A stretch of 64,000 nucleotides of DNA from VBAU01 sp036005185. Lineage in GTDB: Bacteria > Bacteroidota > Bacteroidia > Chitinophagales > Chitinophagaceae. Of the stretch, positions 8,459 through 17,864 are shown piece after piece. The notes below the pieces were generated by a model. That model did not search any database and was not told the origin of the DNA. It saw nothing but the letters and a program-made list of their open reading frames with translations. The position numbers and the translations under genes are program-made. Location: positions 1-64,000 of the forward strand of contig DASYQS010000021.1 of the NCBI GenBank assembly GCA_036005185.1, read 5' to 3'. The stretch's first letter is position 1. Every line of letters begins with the position of its first letter.

Positions 8459-9994
8459 TTATTTGAGATCTAACACCACAACAGAGAACGCAGGAATTTT
8501 TAATGTGAGATTTGAGCCAGAAATATTTGCACCCTTAAAAATGACTGGCTTTATTTTCTCGGGATTGTCGAAAGAATTGTGATCTTGAAGTTTTTCTGAT
8601 TGAAGTATTCTTCCGATTACTGATTTTACTGCGAGGCCACTTAAATCTATACTTATATCCTGCGCATTTTTTGCGTCAATATTGGTTAGTGAAATATGAA
8701 CCGTTCCTGTTTTATCTTTTGATGCTGATGCTGAAACCGCCTTTAAGTTTTTGTTATCTAAAACATAGTCATTGCTTGTAACTTCAAGAGGAAGCATAAC
8801 GGCACCCTGGTGCACATTGTACATTTCCATAATGTGGTAGGTAGGGGTCAGTATCATTTTTTCCTCATTCGTTAATATCACGGCCTGCAAAACATTAATG
8901 CATTGAGCAAGATTTGCCATTCGCACACGGTCGCAGTGATTGTTGAAGATATTTAGTGTGAGTCCTGCAATCATTGCATCACGCATAGTATTTTGTTGGT
9001 ACAAAAAGGCTCCGTTTGTTCCCGGCTCTACATCATACCATCCTCCCCATTCGTCTACAACGAGAGCAACTTTTTTTTGCGGATCATATTTGTCCATTAC
9101 CTCACTGTTCTTTGATACCATTTGCTCCATGCGAAGCGCTTGTTGCATAGTAGTAAAATATTCGCTTTCGGAAAAATTAGTAGCAGAACCTTTACGGCTC
9201 CAGTTAATAACGGAGTAGTGGTGTATAGAAACGCCGTCGAGCAATTTTCGTGGAATATCCCTCATTAAAACTTCTGTCCAATGATAATCTTCCGTGCCAG
9301 GCCCTACAGCAATTCGGAACAGACCTTCATCATTGTTATAACTTGTCATCATGGTTGCGTATCGCTTATAGAGGTCCACATAGTAATCAACATCCATATG
9401 CCCTCCACAATCCCATGACTCATTGCCAATACCCCAGTATTTTACGTTCCATGGTTTTGTTCTTCCGGTTTTTTGACGCAGGTCGGTGAGGTAACTTGTT
9501 CCGTTGGCGTGGTTGACATATTTTACCCAATCGGTCGCTTCCTCAACGGTACCGCCGCCCATATTGACTGCGAGATAAGGATCAGCATTTATCATCTCAC
9601 ACATATCGAGGAATTCATTTGTACCGAAGCTGTTGTCTTCTCTTATATTGCCCCACATCATATTTTCGATAGGCTTTCTTTGACCTTTGGGACCGACAGC
9701 CTCTTTCCAATGATAATGATCAGCAAAACACCCTCCGGGCCAGCGCAGAACCGGGATCTTTAATTTTTTCAAAGCCTCTATCACATCTAAGCGAATTCCA
9801 TTTTTATTTGGAATTTTTTTATTGTCACTTACATAAAAGCCTCCATAAATACAATGGCCCAAGTGCTCTGAAAAGTGTCCGTAAATATTTTTATTGATCG
9901 TGTCCTTTGCCTTGTCCGGTTGAAGAACGATTTTATTTTGTGCTGACGAATAAAGACAATAAAAAATTAGAGTTGTGAAAAAAATTTTTCTCAT
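8459..9994 (-). CDS. GH51 alpha-L-arabinofuranosidase
   Basis: This 511-residue enzyme removes terminal alpha-L-arabinofuranose from arabinoxylan or arabino-oligosaccharides. A signal peptide (about 19 residues) precedes the GH51 barrel. The signatures are strong: RWPGGCFADHYHW near residue 84, acid/base E192 in WGIGNESWDCGGH, and nucleophile E315 in VVDEWGGWY. The C-terminal beta domain ends in PAFSVVVLDLK, as usual. Length is normal for the family. The gene lies 14 bases downstream of GH115 and 8 bases upstream of the acetylesterase, within the leftward operon. The signal peptide suggests periplasmic action. Its presence implies that the target glucuronoxylan carries arabinose side chains. 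Confidence 0.95.
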   Translation of the reverse strand: MRKIFFTTLIFYCLYSSAQNKIVLQPDKAKDTINKNIYGHFSEHLGHCIYGGFYVSDNKKIPNKNGIRLDVIEALKKLKIPVLRWPGGCFADHYHWKEAVGPKGQRKPIENMMWGNIREDNSFGTNEFLDMCEMINADPYLAVNMGGGTVEEATDWVKYVNHANGTSYLTDLRQKTGRTKPWNVKYWGIGNESWDCGGHMDVDYYVDLYKRYATMMTSYNNDEGLFRIAVGPGTEDYHWTEVLMRDIPRKLLDGVSIHHYSVINWSRKGSATNFSESEYFTTMQQALRMEQMVSKNSEVMDKYDPQKKVALVVDEWGGWYDVEPGTNGAFLYQQNTMRDAMIAGLTLNIFNNHCDRVRMANLAQCINVLQAVILTNEEKMILTPTYHIMEMYNVHQGAVMLPLEVTSNDYVLDNKNLKAVSASASKDKTGTVHISLTNIDAKNAQDISIDLSGLAVKSVIGRILQSEKLQDHNSFDNPEKIKPVIFKGANISGSNLTLKIPAFSVVVLDLK

Positions 9995-10008
9995 AAAAAC
10001 ATTGGTTT

Positions 10009-12576
10009 TTATTTTTTATAGAGTGTTTCAGCCGGGCCCAGGTAACTCGGTTTTACGCCACCAAAATCCACGACTATTTTTTGTAATACCATGCCTGAAT
10101 TCACCATCCAGTATTTCACTACATGTTTTCCATGTTTATTGATTGTATGATTTGATGTTTTAATAATGATGTTGTTTGAAACCCATTGTCCCCAGGTTCT
10201 TACATCGTTATCCTCTTTATTAATCGAGATAATTTGGGGCTGCTCATCATCAATGGAAATCGCATATTTCAACCCGGTGCTATCATTATGAAAATTCAGA
10301 GTAGGGGAGAAGTAAGCATTTACTTTAACTGTTCCATTATCATAAGTATAAACTTCATACTCAAGATGAGGGCTGTTAGCGTTTGAATTTTGTTCATTTG
10401 CAGTTACGGGAAATGTGGTAATGCCATCTCCATCTCTGCCAATGTCAGGAATGATTTTCGAATGAATATTACCATCAATTTTTTTTGTGTAATGTGCTGC
10501 TTGAAGGGAAATATAACCATCAAATTCATAAAAAATATTTTCCTTTCGATTTTTAGGATAATTGGCTATCGGTATATTGGTAGTTGTATCTAATTCTGAT
10601 TTTAATATTGAATCAGAAGGAACATATTTTAACCAAGGCATGGTTTGCCTGGGTGGTTGTTGCCAGTATGTATAACCAATATGGGTTTGATCCATCATAT
10701 GGTTCCACTTACCATTGCCCAACTGATGATATTGAAGTGTAATTAATGAATCGTTGATATAAAATTGTTTTGCGCTATCAGCAAATTCGTTTGCCTCGGC
10801 TAATCTGTCTTTTGCAAGTAATCGGTTCCAGGCTACAGCTCTGTAAAGATTTTGCAGATTGCTACAAGCTTGTACTGGATGGAGTACCAATTCAAAATAA
10901 GCGTCCCTATATTCATTTGGTAACTCATTATTTATTTTTTTTGTTCGTACCAGTAAATTATTATAATCATCTGTTACAGTTCTGATTTCATTATAAACTT
11001 CGTATGTATTTGCATCAAGTAATTCAGGTTTTCTTCTTGCATTGTACTGAGAATATTTTCTTATAATCTCTCCAATTTCTTTTGCATGTGATGGTCCAAA
11101 TTGTTTTGCTGCCCATTGTGTATAATAATCTCTCAAATTATCTTCATTCCATTTTTTTACATCCCATGCATAATCAAGGAAAAAAGAAATCGGAAATTCC
11201 ATGGGCTTTAAATCGCCCACATTCACGATCCATATCCTGTCAACACCATATTCATAAGCCATGTGCATTTGCTCCCACACCCTGGCAATATTATTTGTGT
11301 TGATCCATTTATAATTTCTGGGCCCACCTACATAATCAAAATGATAGTAAATTCCATAACCGCCACCTCGAGGCTTGTCAGTTAATTTTGGGAGCCGACG
11401 AATATTTCCCCAGTTATCATCACATAATAACAAGGTCACATCATCGGGCACACGCATTCCTTTGTCATAGTAATCCTGCACTTCTTTGTACAAAGCCCAA
11501 AGCTGCGGTGTTTGGGATGCCGGCTTGCCAGTTACCTCTTCAATAATTTTCCGTTGATCACTGACAATCCTTTCTAGTAAAGCAATATTGCTTCCCTGTG
11601 TCATGGGCATATCACCATCTCCGCGCATACCGATCGTAACAATGCTTTCGTGTGTGCCCATGTTTTGAATTCCCTTCCGCCAAAAATCCTTCAACACTAC
11701 TTCATTACTATCATAATTCCATTGACCCTTGCCATATCGTTTCCATTCCTGCTGTGCACGAAGCATGGGTTCATGATGAGAGGTACCCATCACGATTCCA
11801 TATTTATCTGCAAGAATTGGATTGAGTGTGTCATCATCATTAAAAGCATTGCCCCACATGGCAGGCCAGAGATAATTTGCTTTCAGCCGTAGCAGCAATT
11901 CAAAAATTTTTTCGTAAACCAGGTGATTAATGTCCCCAAATTTTTCTTTTGCCCAACCCGAAAATGCAGGAGCTTCATCATTGATAAAAATGCCACGATA
12001 TTTTACTGAAGGTGGTCCTAATTTGTATGGTCTTTTTTTTACAAATACTTCCCTCTTTTTTTTCACCGGAACATCGGCCCACCAATACCATGGTGATACA
12101 CCGATTTGTTCAGATAATTCAAAAACTCCGTAGGCAGTTCCTCTCTTATCACTTCCAACAATCACCAATGCGTTTTGAATTTCTTTAGTTGGGTTATTTA
12201 TTACTTGTAGTTTGAATGTTTCCCATTTGCCCTTGATACTGTCAACATTCAATTTTTTTTCCTTGATCAGTTTGGCAATGAGTGAAGATCTATTGATGGT
12301 GCCAATGATAATAAGGTTTTTAGTAGATGGAGAAATCTCAGAAGTGATCTTAGGTTTTTTGCCTGTCACCATTTTTATGTCGTTCTGAAATAATGAAGCG
12401 GCTTTATAAATAAGCCAATCATCATTCTGATCAACATAGATGGAAGCTGTTTGTGAAGATGTAACTATAGGAAACGCTTCCGGTTCTTTTTTTTCTGTAA
12501 CAAAGGTTTGTGAAAAAGCGGAAACCGAAATTAACAGGGTAGCTATTGAAATCAGTGAGAAAAATTTTGGTTTCAT
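10009..12576 (-). CDS. GH115 xylan alpha-1,2-glucuronidase
   Basis: This 855-residue protein has a signal peptide (about 22 residues) and full-length GH115 organisation: an N-terminal domain, a large barrel starting with VKYRGIFINDEAPAF near residue 193, a helical region, and a C-terminal beta domain ending in VDFGGVKPSYLGP. Further family signatures are GTSHHEPMLRAQ and MRGDGDMPM. GH115 enzymes remove (4-O-methyl)glucuronic acid from internal as well as terminal xylose units, complementing GH67, which needs the terminal position. The gene lies 18 bases after the SDR gene in the leftward operon. The family call is secure. Preference for polymeric substrate is family knowledge, not visible here. 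Confidence 0.95.
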   Translation of the reverse strand: MKPKFFSLISIATLLISVSAFSQTFVTEKKEPEAFPIVTSSQTASIYVDQNDDWLIYKAASLFQNDIKMVTGKKPKITSEISPSTKNLIIIGTINRSSLIAKLIKEKKLNVDSIKGKWETFKLQVINNPTKEIQNALVIVGSDKRGTAYGVFELSEQIGVSPWYWWADVPVKKKREVFVKKRPYKLGPPSVKYRGIFINDEAPAFSGWAKEKFGDINHLVYEKIFELLLRLKANYLWPAMWGNAFNDDDTLNPILADKYGIVMGTSHHEPMLRAQQEWKRYGKGQWNYDSNEVVLKDFWRKGIQNMGTHESIVTIGMRGDGDMPMTQGSNIALLERIVSDQRKIIEEVTGKPASQTPQLWALYKEVQDYYDKGMRVPDDVTLLLCDDNWGNIRRLPKLTDKPRGGGYGIYYHFDYVGGPRNYKWINTNNIARVWEQMHMAYEYGVDRIWIVNVGDLKPMEFPISFFLDYAWDVKKWNEDNLRDYYTQWAAKQFGPSHAKEIGEIIRKYSQYNARRKPELLDANTYEVYNEIRTVTDDYNNLLVRTKKINNELPNEYRDAYFELVLHPVQACSNLQNLYRAVAWNRLLAKDRLAEANEFADSAKQFYINDSLITLQYHQLGNGKWNHMMDQTHIGYTYWQQPPRQTMPWLKYVPSDSILKSELDTTTNIPIANYPKNRKENIFYEFDGYISLQAAHYTKKIDGNIHSKIIPDIGRDGDGITTFPVTANEQNSNANSPHLEYEVYTYDNGTVKVNAYFSPTLNFHNDSTGLKYAISIDDEQPQIISINKEDNDVRTWGQWVSNNIIIKTSNHTINKHGKHVVKYWMVNSGMVLQKIVVDFGGVKPSYLGPAETLYKK

Positions 12577-12594
12577 TTGTATTACTTAGGTAAA

Positions 12595-13350
12595 TTAAAA
12601 ACCTATAGAGTTTCCTCCATCAACGGGAAGTACAACTCCTGTAATAAATTTTGCCGCATCCGAAGTAAGAAACAAGGCTGCATCAGCTACATCAGAAGGT
12701 TGTCCTAAGCCACCCATCGGCGTTCTTGATAATACTTTTTGCATCCTCTCTATGTCACCATTCAATGCTTTGGCGGACATATCTGTAGCAATAAAACCAG
12801 GTGCAATACAATTTACACGAATGCCCAACGGTGAAAGTTCTACAGCCATTGCTCTTGTCATTCCTTCAACCGCAGATTTTGAAGCTGTGTAAGCAATTAC
12901 TTTCGGAAGACCATATTGCGAGGCCATGGAGCTAATATTGATGATGCAGCCGTTGTTCTTTTTTTCCAGCATGCACTTCACTACCTCTCTTGACAGAGTA
13001 AAAACTGTTGTTACATTAGTTAACTGAATTTTTTGAAATTCTTCGTCTGTAACTTCAGTAAAATCTTTTTTCAAATTAATGCCAGCGTTATTTATCAATA
13101 TATCAATTTGCCCAAAACGCTGAATGAGATCGGTAACCAGCTGCGGAATTCCGCTTAGCAGGCTTAAATCATAAGGTACCGGTTCACACAAGTCACCAAG
13201 TTTTTGTTTGGCGCAATCAAGTTTTTTTGTATCACGGCCAATGATAATTGTGCGGATGTTGTTTTGTACAAATTTTTCTGCAATGGCAAATCCAATTCCC
13301 GATCCCCCGCCGGTAACAATTGCAATTTTATTTTGGTTGTTGGGTTGCAT
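12595..13350 (-). CDS. SDR-family oxidoreductase, candidate uronate-pathway enzyme
   Basis: This 251-residue cytoplasmic protein is a classical short-chain dehydrogenase: cofactor motif TGGGSGIGFA near residue 14, NNAG near 87, and the active-site Tyr and Lys in YTASK near 153. The C-terminal signature GVVLPVDGG is also present. There is no signal peptide. The sequence is of the gluconate 5-dehydrogenase/KduD/FabG type. It sits between GH67 and GH115, both of which release glucuronic acid, and mannonate dehydratase lies at 36 kb in the same locus. A role as fructuronate reductase (D-mannonate oxidoreductase) is therefore plausible, since that step otherwise has no gene in the window. An SDR in this role is known in Bacillus (YjmF). 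The substrate is inference only. Confidence 0.75.
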   Translation of the reverse strand: MQPNNQNKIAIVTGGGSGIGFAIAEKFVQNNIRTIIIGRDTKKLDCAKQKLGDLCEPVPYDLSLLSGIPQLVTDLIQRFGQIDILINNAGINLKKDFTEVTDEEFQKIQLTNVTTVFTLSREVVKCMLEKKNNGCIINISSMASQYGLPKVIAYTASKSAVEGMTRAMAVELSPLGIRVNCIAPGFIATDMSAKALNGDIERMQKVLSRTPMGGLGQPSDVADAALFLTSDAAKFITGVVLPVDGGNSIGF

Positions 13351-13452
13351 GTAATAGTTAGAGTTTTATTTTATAGTTAGTCAGCTTTTAGTTTTCCATT
13401 CAACATTAGTTGTGTTGTCCATCACACATTAGTCACTTGTAAAACCATAAAT

Positions 13453-15657
13453 CTACAATCCTCCATTTCCCGGCGCAAAAGTAAATCGTAAGGCTTTGTA
13501 ATATTCCAATTCATGATCAGGCTTTTCATAGTTTGCAGGTATCGGCATTTTTGAAAATGTTTGAAAATACAATAAACAAGCATTACGCCACCACACGGCC
13601 TCTTTTTCTTGTATTGCCAGCAGCATTTTCACTTGATCAAATCTTTCCTTGTCGATATAATTTTTCAATTCATTCCAGGTTTTTTGCATCCATCGAACGG
13701 AATCAACACCCGAGTAATATTGATGACACAATTCTTCCCACAGTATTCTTCCTGATCTCATTTTATAACTCCATGAAACATGATGAAACCACAGCAAGTA
13801 TTTTTCATCACAAGTACTTATATTTTCCCATTGACTTTTCACCTCATTTGCATATTGCGATAGTGCATTGCTTCCGGCAGCGGTTCTGTCGAAACCGATT
13901 CCGATCGAATCTGCACGATGATAATATACCGGATTCCAATCGGCTCTTCCTGCATTACTAACCCAAGGGGCAGGCCCATAGTGATGGCCTGTTCCCATAA
14001 TATGATGAAGTCCCAGCGGCGTCATGTAATTCACTAAAGCCTCTCTCGACATCAGCATTATTTTTTTTGCAGCATCAATAAAACGAAGATCATTTGTAAA
14101 TGTTTGTCGCAGCCATTCGTCGGCAATTTGCGACGAAGAAAGATCCTGATCCCATGCTAATCTTCCAAAGGCATACCAGTTGGCTTGTGCGAATGGATGC
14201 CCTGTCCAGTTTCTTTCATTCCCTATATTGGCAACGCCAGCCATTCCTGTAACGGAATAATTTTCTAATGAACCATCAATAATTTTTGCTACCGATGGGC
14301 CCCTGCCTTTGGCATAAGTGTCCGCATCCAAACATTCTTTAAACAATGGAGCTTCATATACAAGATTGGTAGCTTGTCCTAAATATTCTTGTGTGATTTG
14401 AAATTCCATCGCCAACGGAGTTTGCGGCATGGCACCAAACAACGGTGAGAAAGGTTCCCTGGGTTGAAAATCGATCGGACCATTTTTTACCTGGATCAAA
14501 ACATTTTTTCTGAATTTGCCATCAAGTGGTTTAAATTCATTATAGGCTTGCTTAAAACGATCATTGGGTGAATATGGTAGAGATGCAATGTTTTGAGTTT
14601 CTATATTATTATTTTGAGTTGCTGCAATATCGTACACAAAGGCCCGCCATATTACAATTCCATTATGGGGAGCCAATGCATCTGCCAGCATGTTAGCCCC
14701 ATCGGCATGCGTTCTTTTATAATTCTGAGGGCCAGGTTGACCTTCCGAGTTTGCCTTCACTAAAAATCCGCCAAAATCAGGAACATAATTATATATCTCA
14801 TCCACTTTTTGCTTCCACCAATTTTGTACTTCGGCATCAAGGGGATCAGCAGTTTTTAATTCTCCGATTTCGATTGGTGCGCTAAACCTTGCAGTGAGAT
14901 AAACTTTGATACCATAAGGACGGAATACATTTGCCAATGCAGCCACTTTTTCCAAGTATTGTTTTGTCAACACCTGCGCATTTGCATTCACATTCGTCAA
15001 TACTGTTCCATTAATGCCAATAGAAGCGTTGGCTCTCGCATAATCAATGTATCGCTTGTCAATATAACCGGGAAGCAGATGCCAATTCCAAATGGAAGCG
15101 CCTGCATAACCACGCTCCACGATACGGTTTAAATTGTCCCAATGATTTAAAATGCGATTTTGAATTTTAGGAATGTTTATTATGGAAATTTTCTCAATGC
15201 TCTGTTGAGTTTGCAACAAACGTAAAAATTGAAACACGCCGTATAAAGCACCCTGATCAGAATTGGCAGCTATAAGGATAATATTTCTCTGATTATTTTT
15301 TCGAGTACTAATCGTGAAGCCCTCTTTCCCTAAATTGAAATTACTCGATGATAAAAATGTTTGAATAATTGTTGAAGTTGAAGGTGTTCCTACAACTACG
15401 CATTTATCAGTGATTGATTTTTGATCCTCAATTTTTTTTCCTAATAGCCCTTGAAGGCCTTTCAGCAATTCTTCTTTTGCAACAGCTAATATAGGTGATG
15501 AGGTTATAAATTGTATGCCGGTAATATTAGTTCTGTATTGTTGTAAAAGCGAAGTGTTGTCAATTTTATCATAGCGTAGCCAAAGCCTATAGCCGTCTTC
15601 TGCATTTACGATTGCTGCGCCCAAAATAAAATAAATAATGAAGCAAATTTGTTTCAT
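13453..15657 (-). CDS. GH67 alpha-glucuronidase
   Basis: This 734-residue enzyme removes (4-O-methyl)glucuronic acid from the non-reducing-end xylose of xylo-oligosaccharides. The start of the mature protein (DGYRLWLRYD) is the usual GH67 N-terminus after a signal peptide of about 20 residues. Catalytic segments are visible: the acid Glu in KANSEGQPGP, and the base pair Asp and Glu in GPIDFQPREPFSP and MEFQITQEYLGQ. The length matches the family. ATG at 15657 is preferred to an in-frame TTG at 15663. It is separated from the upstream regulator gene by about 60 bases containing a palindromic repeat, and from the SDR by about 100 bases with no recognised content. A signal peptide suggests the periplasm. 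Confidence 0.95.
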   Translation of the reverse strand: MKQICFIIYFILGAAIVNAEDGYRLWLRYDKIDNTSLLQQYRTNITGIQFITSSPILAVAKEELLKGLQGLLGKKIEDQKSITDKCVVVGTPSTSTIIQTFLSSSNFNLGKEGFTISTRKNNQRNIILIAANSDQGALYGVFQFLRLLQTQQSIEKISIINIPKIQNRILNHWDNLNRIVERGYAGASIWNWHLLPGYIDKRYIDYARANASIGINGTVLTNVNANAQVLTKQYLEKVAALANVFRPYGIKVYLTARFSAPIEIGELKTADPLDAEVQNWWKQKVDEIYNYVPDFGGFLVKANSEGQPGPQNYKRTHADGANMLADALAPHNGIVIWRAFVYDIAATQNNNIETQNIASLPYSPNDRFKQAYNEFKPLDGKFRKNVLIQVKNGPIDFQPREPFSPLFGAMPQTPLAMEFQITQEYLGQATNLVYEAPLFKECLDADTYAKGRGPSVAKIIDGSLENYSVTGMAGVANIGNERNWTGHPFAQANWYAFGRLAWDQDLSSSQIADEWLRQTFTNDLRFIDAAKKIMLMSREALVNYMTPLGLHHIMGTGHHYGPAPWVSNAGRADWNPVYYHRADSIGIGFDRTAAGSNALSQYANEVKSQWENISTCDEKYLLWFHHVSWSYKMRSGRILWEELCHQYYSGVDSVRWMQKTWNELKNYIDKERFDQVKMLLAIQEKEAVWWRNACLLYFQTFSKMPIPANYEKPDHELEYYKALRFTFAPGNGGL

Positions 15658-15688
15658 AATCAAGACAATCTAAACAGCCACACAATTT

Positions 15689-15711
15689 CTGCCTGCCGAA
15701 CAGGCAGGCAG
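15689..15711. repeat. Intergenic palindromic repeat
   Basis: CTGCCTG and CAGGCAG arms flank a 5-base centre, followed by an extra GCAG. It lies between the first LacI gene and GH67 on the leftward operon. It could form a hairpin in the mRNA but has no T-tract, so it is unlikely to be a strong terminator. Similar GC-rich units occur inside two coding regions of the window. Confidence 0.55.
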
Positions 15712-15716
15712 CCGGC

Positions 15717-16748
15717 CTATTTACTGATACGTTGTGATGAAGCACGGATAATTAATTCGGAACGCAGCACGATAGTATTAGTAGAATGGATAGGATAAGT
15801 TCCATTCAAATGATTGATCAGGTTCCGGGCAGCTACTTCTCCCATTTCGTAACCGGGATAATTAATAGTCGTGAGATTGGGTTCAATAACTTTTGAAACC
15901 GGATCATTATTAAATCCGACGAAGGCAATGTTTTCAGGAATGCGAATGCCCGCTTGTTTCAAAGCCAGCATGCAACCCACTGCACAATTATCATTTGCCA
16001 CCAGCACTCCATCGGGTAAGGGATTCATTTTTAAAATGGTTTCAGCGGCTTCTATTCCTGCTTCCAGGCTTAAATTACCAATGATCACATGTTCATCTTT
16101 AATATCCATATTATTTTCATCCAATGCCTGCTTGTAACCATTTAGCCTTCCTACATAAACATTTCTTTTTGGCTTGGCGGTAATGTGTACAATTCTTTTA
16201 CAACCTTGTTCTATCAAATGCTTGGTTGCTTCATAAGCCGCCTTCCTGTTATCAATAAGTACATTCGTGAAATTATCGTGCTCTTCACCGCGGTCAAAAA
16301 AGATAACAGGAATATTTTTTCTGGAAAACTGATCGAAATGAGAGATATCATCCGTATCGTAGGACAAAGAAACGAGCAAACCGTCCACACGATTATTAAA
16401 CATCGTCTTTGCGTTCATCTTTTCTTTTTCTGCTGATTCGGACGACTGGCTGATAATTAAATTATATCCCTCGCTATTGGCAATATTTTCAATACCGGCA
16501 ATAACGGTTGACATAAAATAGCTGTTAAGCCTGGGCACGATCACTCCAATGGTATCCGTTTTTTGATTGCGCAAATTTCGCGCAAAATGATTCGAACGAT
16601 AGCCCATTTGCTCTGCCGCTTCAAAGATTTTTTTCTTTGTTTTCTTATTAACTACGGGATCATCTTTCAATGCCCTGCTTACTGTGGCAATAGAAATATT
16701 CAGCTTATCGGCTATGTCGTATATGGTAATTTCTTTTTCTTTGGACAT
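15717..16748 (-). CDS. LacI-family transcriptional regulator 1
   Basis: This 343-residue regulator has an N-terminal LacI helix-turn-helix (TIYDIADKLNISIATVSRAL, residues about 7-27) and hinge region (MGYRSNHFARNL), then a periplasmic-binding-protein-like sugar-sensing domain. It is second in a tandem pair. Its recognition-helix region (ISIATVSRALKDDPVV) is identical to that of the upstream paralog, while the effector domains have diverged, so both probably bind the same operator but sense different ligands. The gene lies directly upstream of GH67 and probably regulates the xylan locus. Likely inducers are xylo-oligosaccharides, xylose or glucuronate-type sugars, which is inference from context. 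Confidence 0.9.
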   Translation of the reverse strand: MSKEKEITIYDIADKLNISIATVSRALKDDPVVNKKTKKKIFEAAEQMGYRSNHFARNLRNQKTDTIGVIVPRLNSYFMSTVIAGIENIANSEGYNLIISQSSESAEKEKMNAKTMFNNRVDGLLVSLSYDTDDISHFDQFSRKNIPVIFFDRGEEHDNFTNVLIDNRKAAYEATKHLIEQGCKRIVHITAKPKRNVYVGRLNGYKQALDENNMDIKDEHVIIGNLSLEAGIEAAETILKMNPLPDGVLVANDNCAVGCMLALKQAGIRIPENIAFVGFNNDPVSKVIEPNLTTINYPGYEMGEVAARNLINHLNGTYPIHSTNTIVLRSELIIRASSQRISK

Positions 16749-16785
16749 ACTGAAATTTACACTCGTTTACCCTCAACAGAATATG

Positions 16786-17850
16786 TTAGTCATTATTGTT
16801 TTCTTGTTTTTTTGAAAGACTGTTTTTCTTTTTTAATGATGATTTTCTTATGATAAGATCTGAACTTATAATAATCGTTTTAGTCTGTTGCAATTTGCTG
16901 ATGCCTTGCAAATGATTGATCAGGTTTCGCGCCACAATCTCGCCCATATCACGGCCGGGATAATTAATAGTGGTAAGTGCTGGTTCAATAAGTTTGCCGA
17001 TTGCGTCATTATTAAATCCTACTATGGCAATATCATCGGGTATAACGACGCCATTTTCCTTTAATGTCCGCATACAAACCGCGGCCACAAAATCATTGGT
17101 TATAAAAGCACCATCCGGCCGTGGTTTCATTTTCAGCATTTGCCTTGCAGCGGTGATACCGGCATTTTCGCTAAGGTCCTTCACTATAAGCAGATTTTCG
17201 CTGAATGAAATTCCATTATCAAATAAAGCATCGCGATAACCTTTGTAACGTAATGAATACACATTTCGATTGAGGCTGGCCGTGACATGCGCAATTTTTT
17301 TGCACCCTTGTTCAATTAGATGCTGGGTAGCCTGGTAGCCGCATTTGTAATTGTCAATGATGACAACCGTATTATCGGCATCCTGCTCTACACGATCAAA
17401 AAAGATCACCGGAACACCTTTATCAATAAACGGTTTGAAATGCTGCATATCTTTCGTATCAAAAGAAAGAGAGGCAATTAGCCCGTCAACCCTTTTATGA
17501 AACAGGTTCTTTGCATTAGCAGCCTCTTTTGTAAAACTTTCTGATGAGTGTGCAATGATGAGATCATAACCAGCTTCAGTCGTAACTTTCTCCACGCCTG
17601 CCAATACGGAAGTAATAAAGTTACTGTTTAACTCATGAATAATAATGCCAATTGTATTTGTATGCTGTTTTCTGAGATTGCGTGCGAAATGGTTAGATCG
17701 ATAACCCATTTCTTCTGCCAGCTGAAAAATCTTCTTCTTTGTTTTTTTACTTACAACAGGATCATCTTTCAATGCACGGCTCACAGTGGCAATTGAAATA
17801 TTTAACTTTCTGGCGAGATCGTATATGGTGACTTCTTTTTCTCTGAACAT
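16786..17850 (-). CDS. LacI-family transcriptional regulator 2
   Basis: This 354-residue paralog of the adjacent regulator is the first gene of the leftward operon. The helix-turn-helix (LARKLNISIATVSRALKDD) and hinge (MGYRSNHFARNLRKQ) are almost the same as in regulator 1, followed by a periplasmic-binding-type effector domain. The C-terminus carries a short Lys/Ser/Asn-rich tail (LKKKNSLSKKQENNND) absent from regulator 1. An AATCGGTTACAT element begins three bases upstream of its start codon and a full palindrome lies about 60 bases upstream, consistent with autoregulation and control of the divergent susC promoter. Tandem duplication followed by divergence of the effector domain is the simplest origin. 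Confidence 0.9.
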   Translation of the reverse strand: MFREKEVTIYDLARKLNISIATVSRALKDDPVVSKKTKKKIFQLAEEMGYRSNHFARNLRKQHTNTIGIIIHELNSNFITSVLAGVEKVTTEAGYDLIIAHSSESFTKEAANAKNLFHKRVDGLIASLSFDTKDMQHFKPFIDKGVPVIFFDRVEQDADNTVVIIDNYKCGYQATQHLIEQGCKKIAHVTASLNRNVYSLRYKGYRDALFDNGISFSENLLIVKDLSENAGITAARQMLKMKPRPDGAFITNDFVAAVCMRTLKENGVVIPDDIAIVGFNNDAIGKLIEPALTTINYPGRDMGEIVARNLINHLQGISKLQQTKTIIISSDLIIRKSSLKKKNSLSKKQENNND

Positions 17851-17864
17851 ACAATCGGTTACAT
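17849..17864. promoter_or_regulatory. LacI-type operator, imperfect copy
   Basis: ATACAATCGGTTACAT shares AATCGGTTACAT with the palindrome 58 bases away but has a degenerate left half. It overlaps the start codon of regulator 2, where a bound repressor would block its expression. It is predicted from sequence only. Confidence 0.45.

Noticed and set aside
13533..13961. 142-codon frame opposite to GH67
   Set aside because: Fully antisense to a strong GH67 coding region containing catalytic motifs; no independent protein features.
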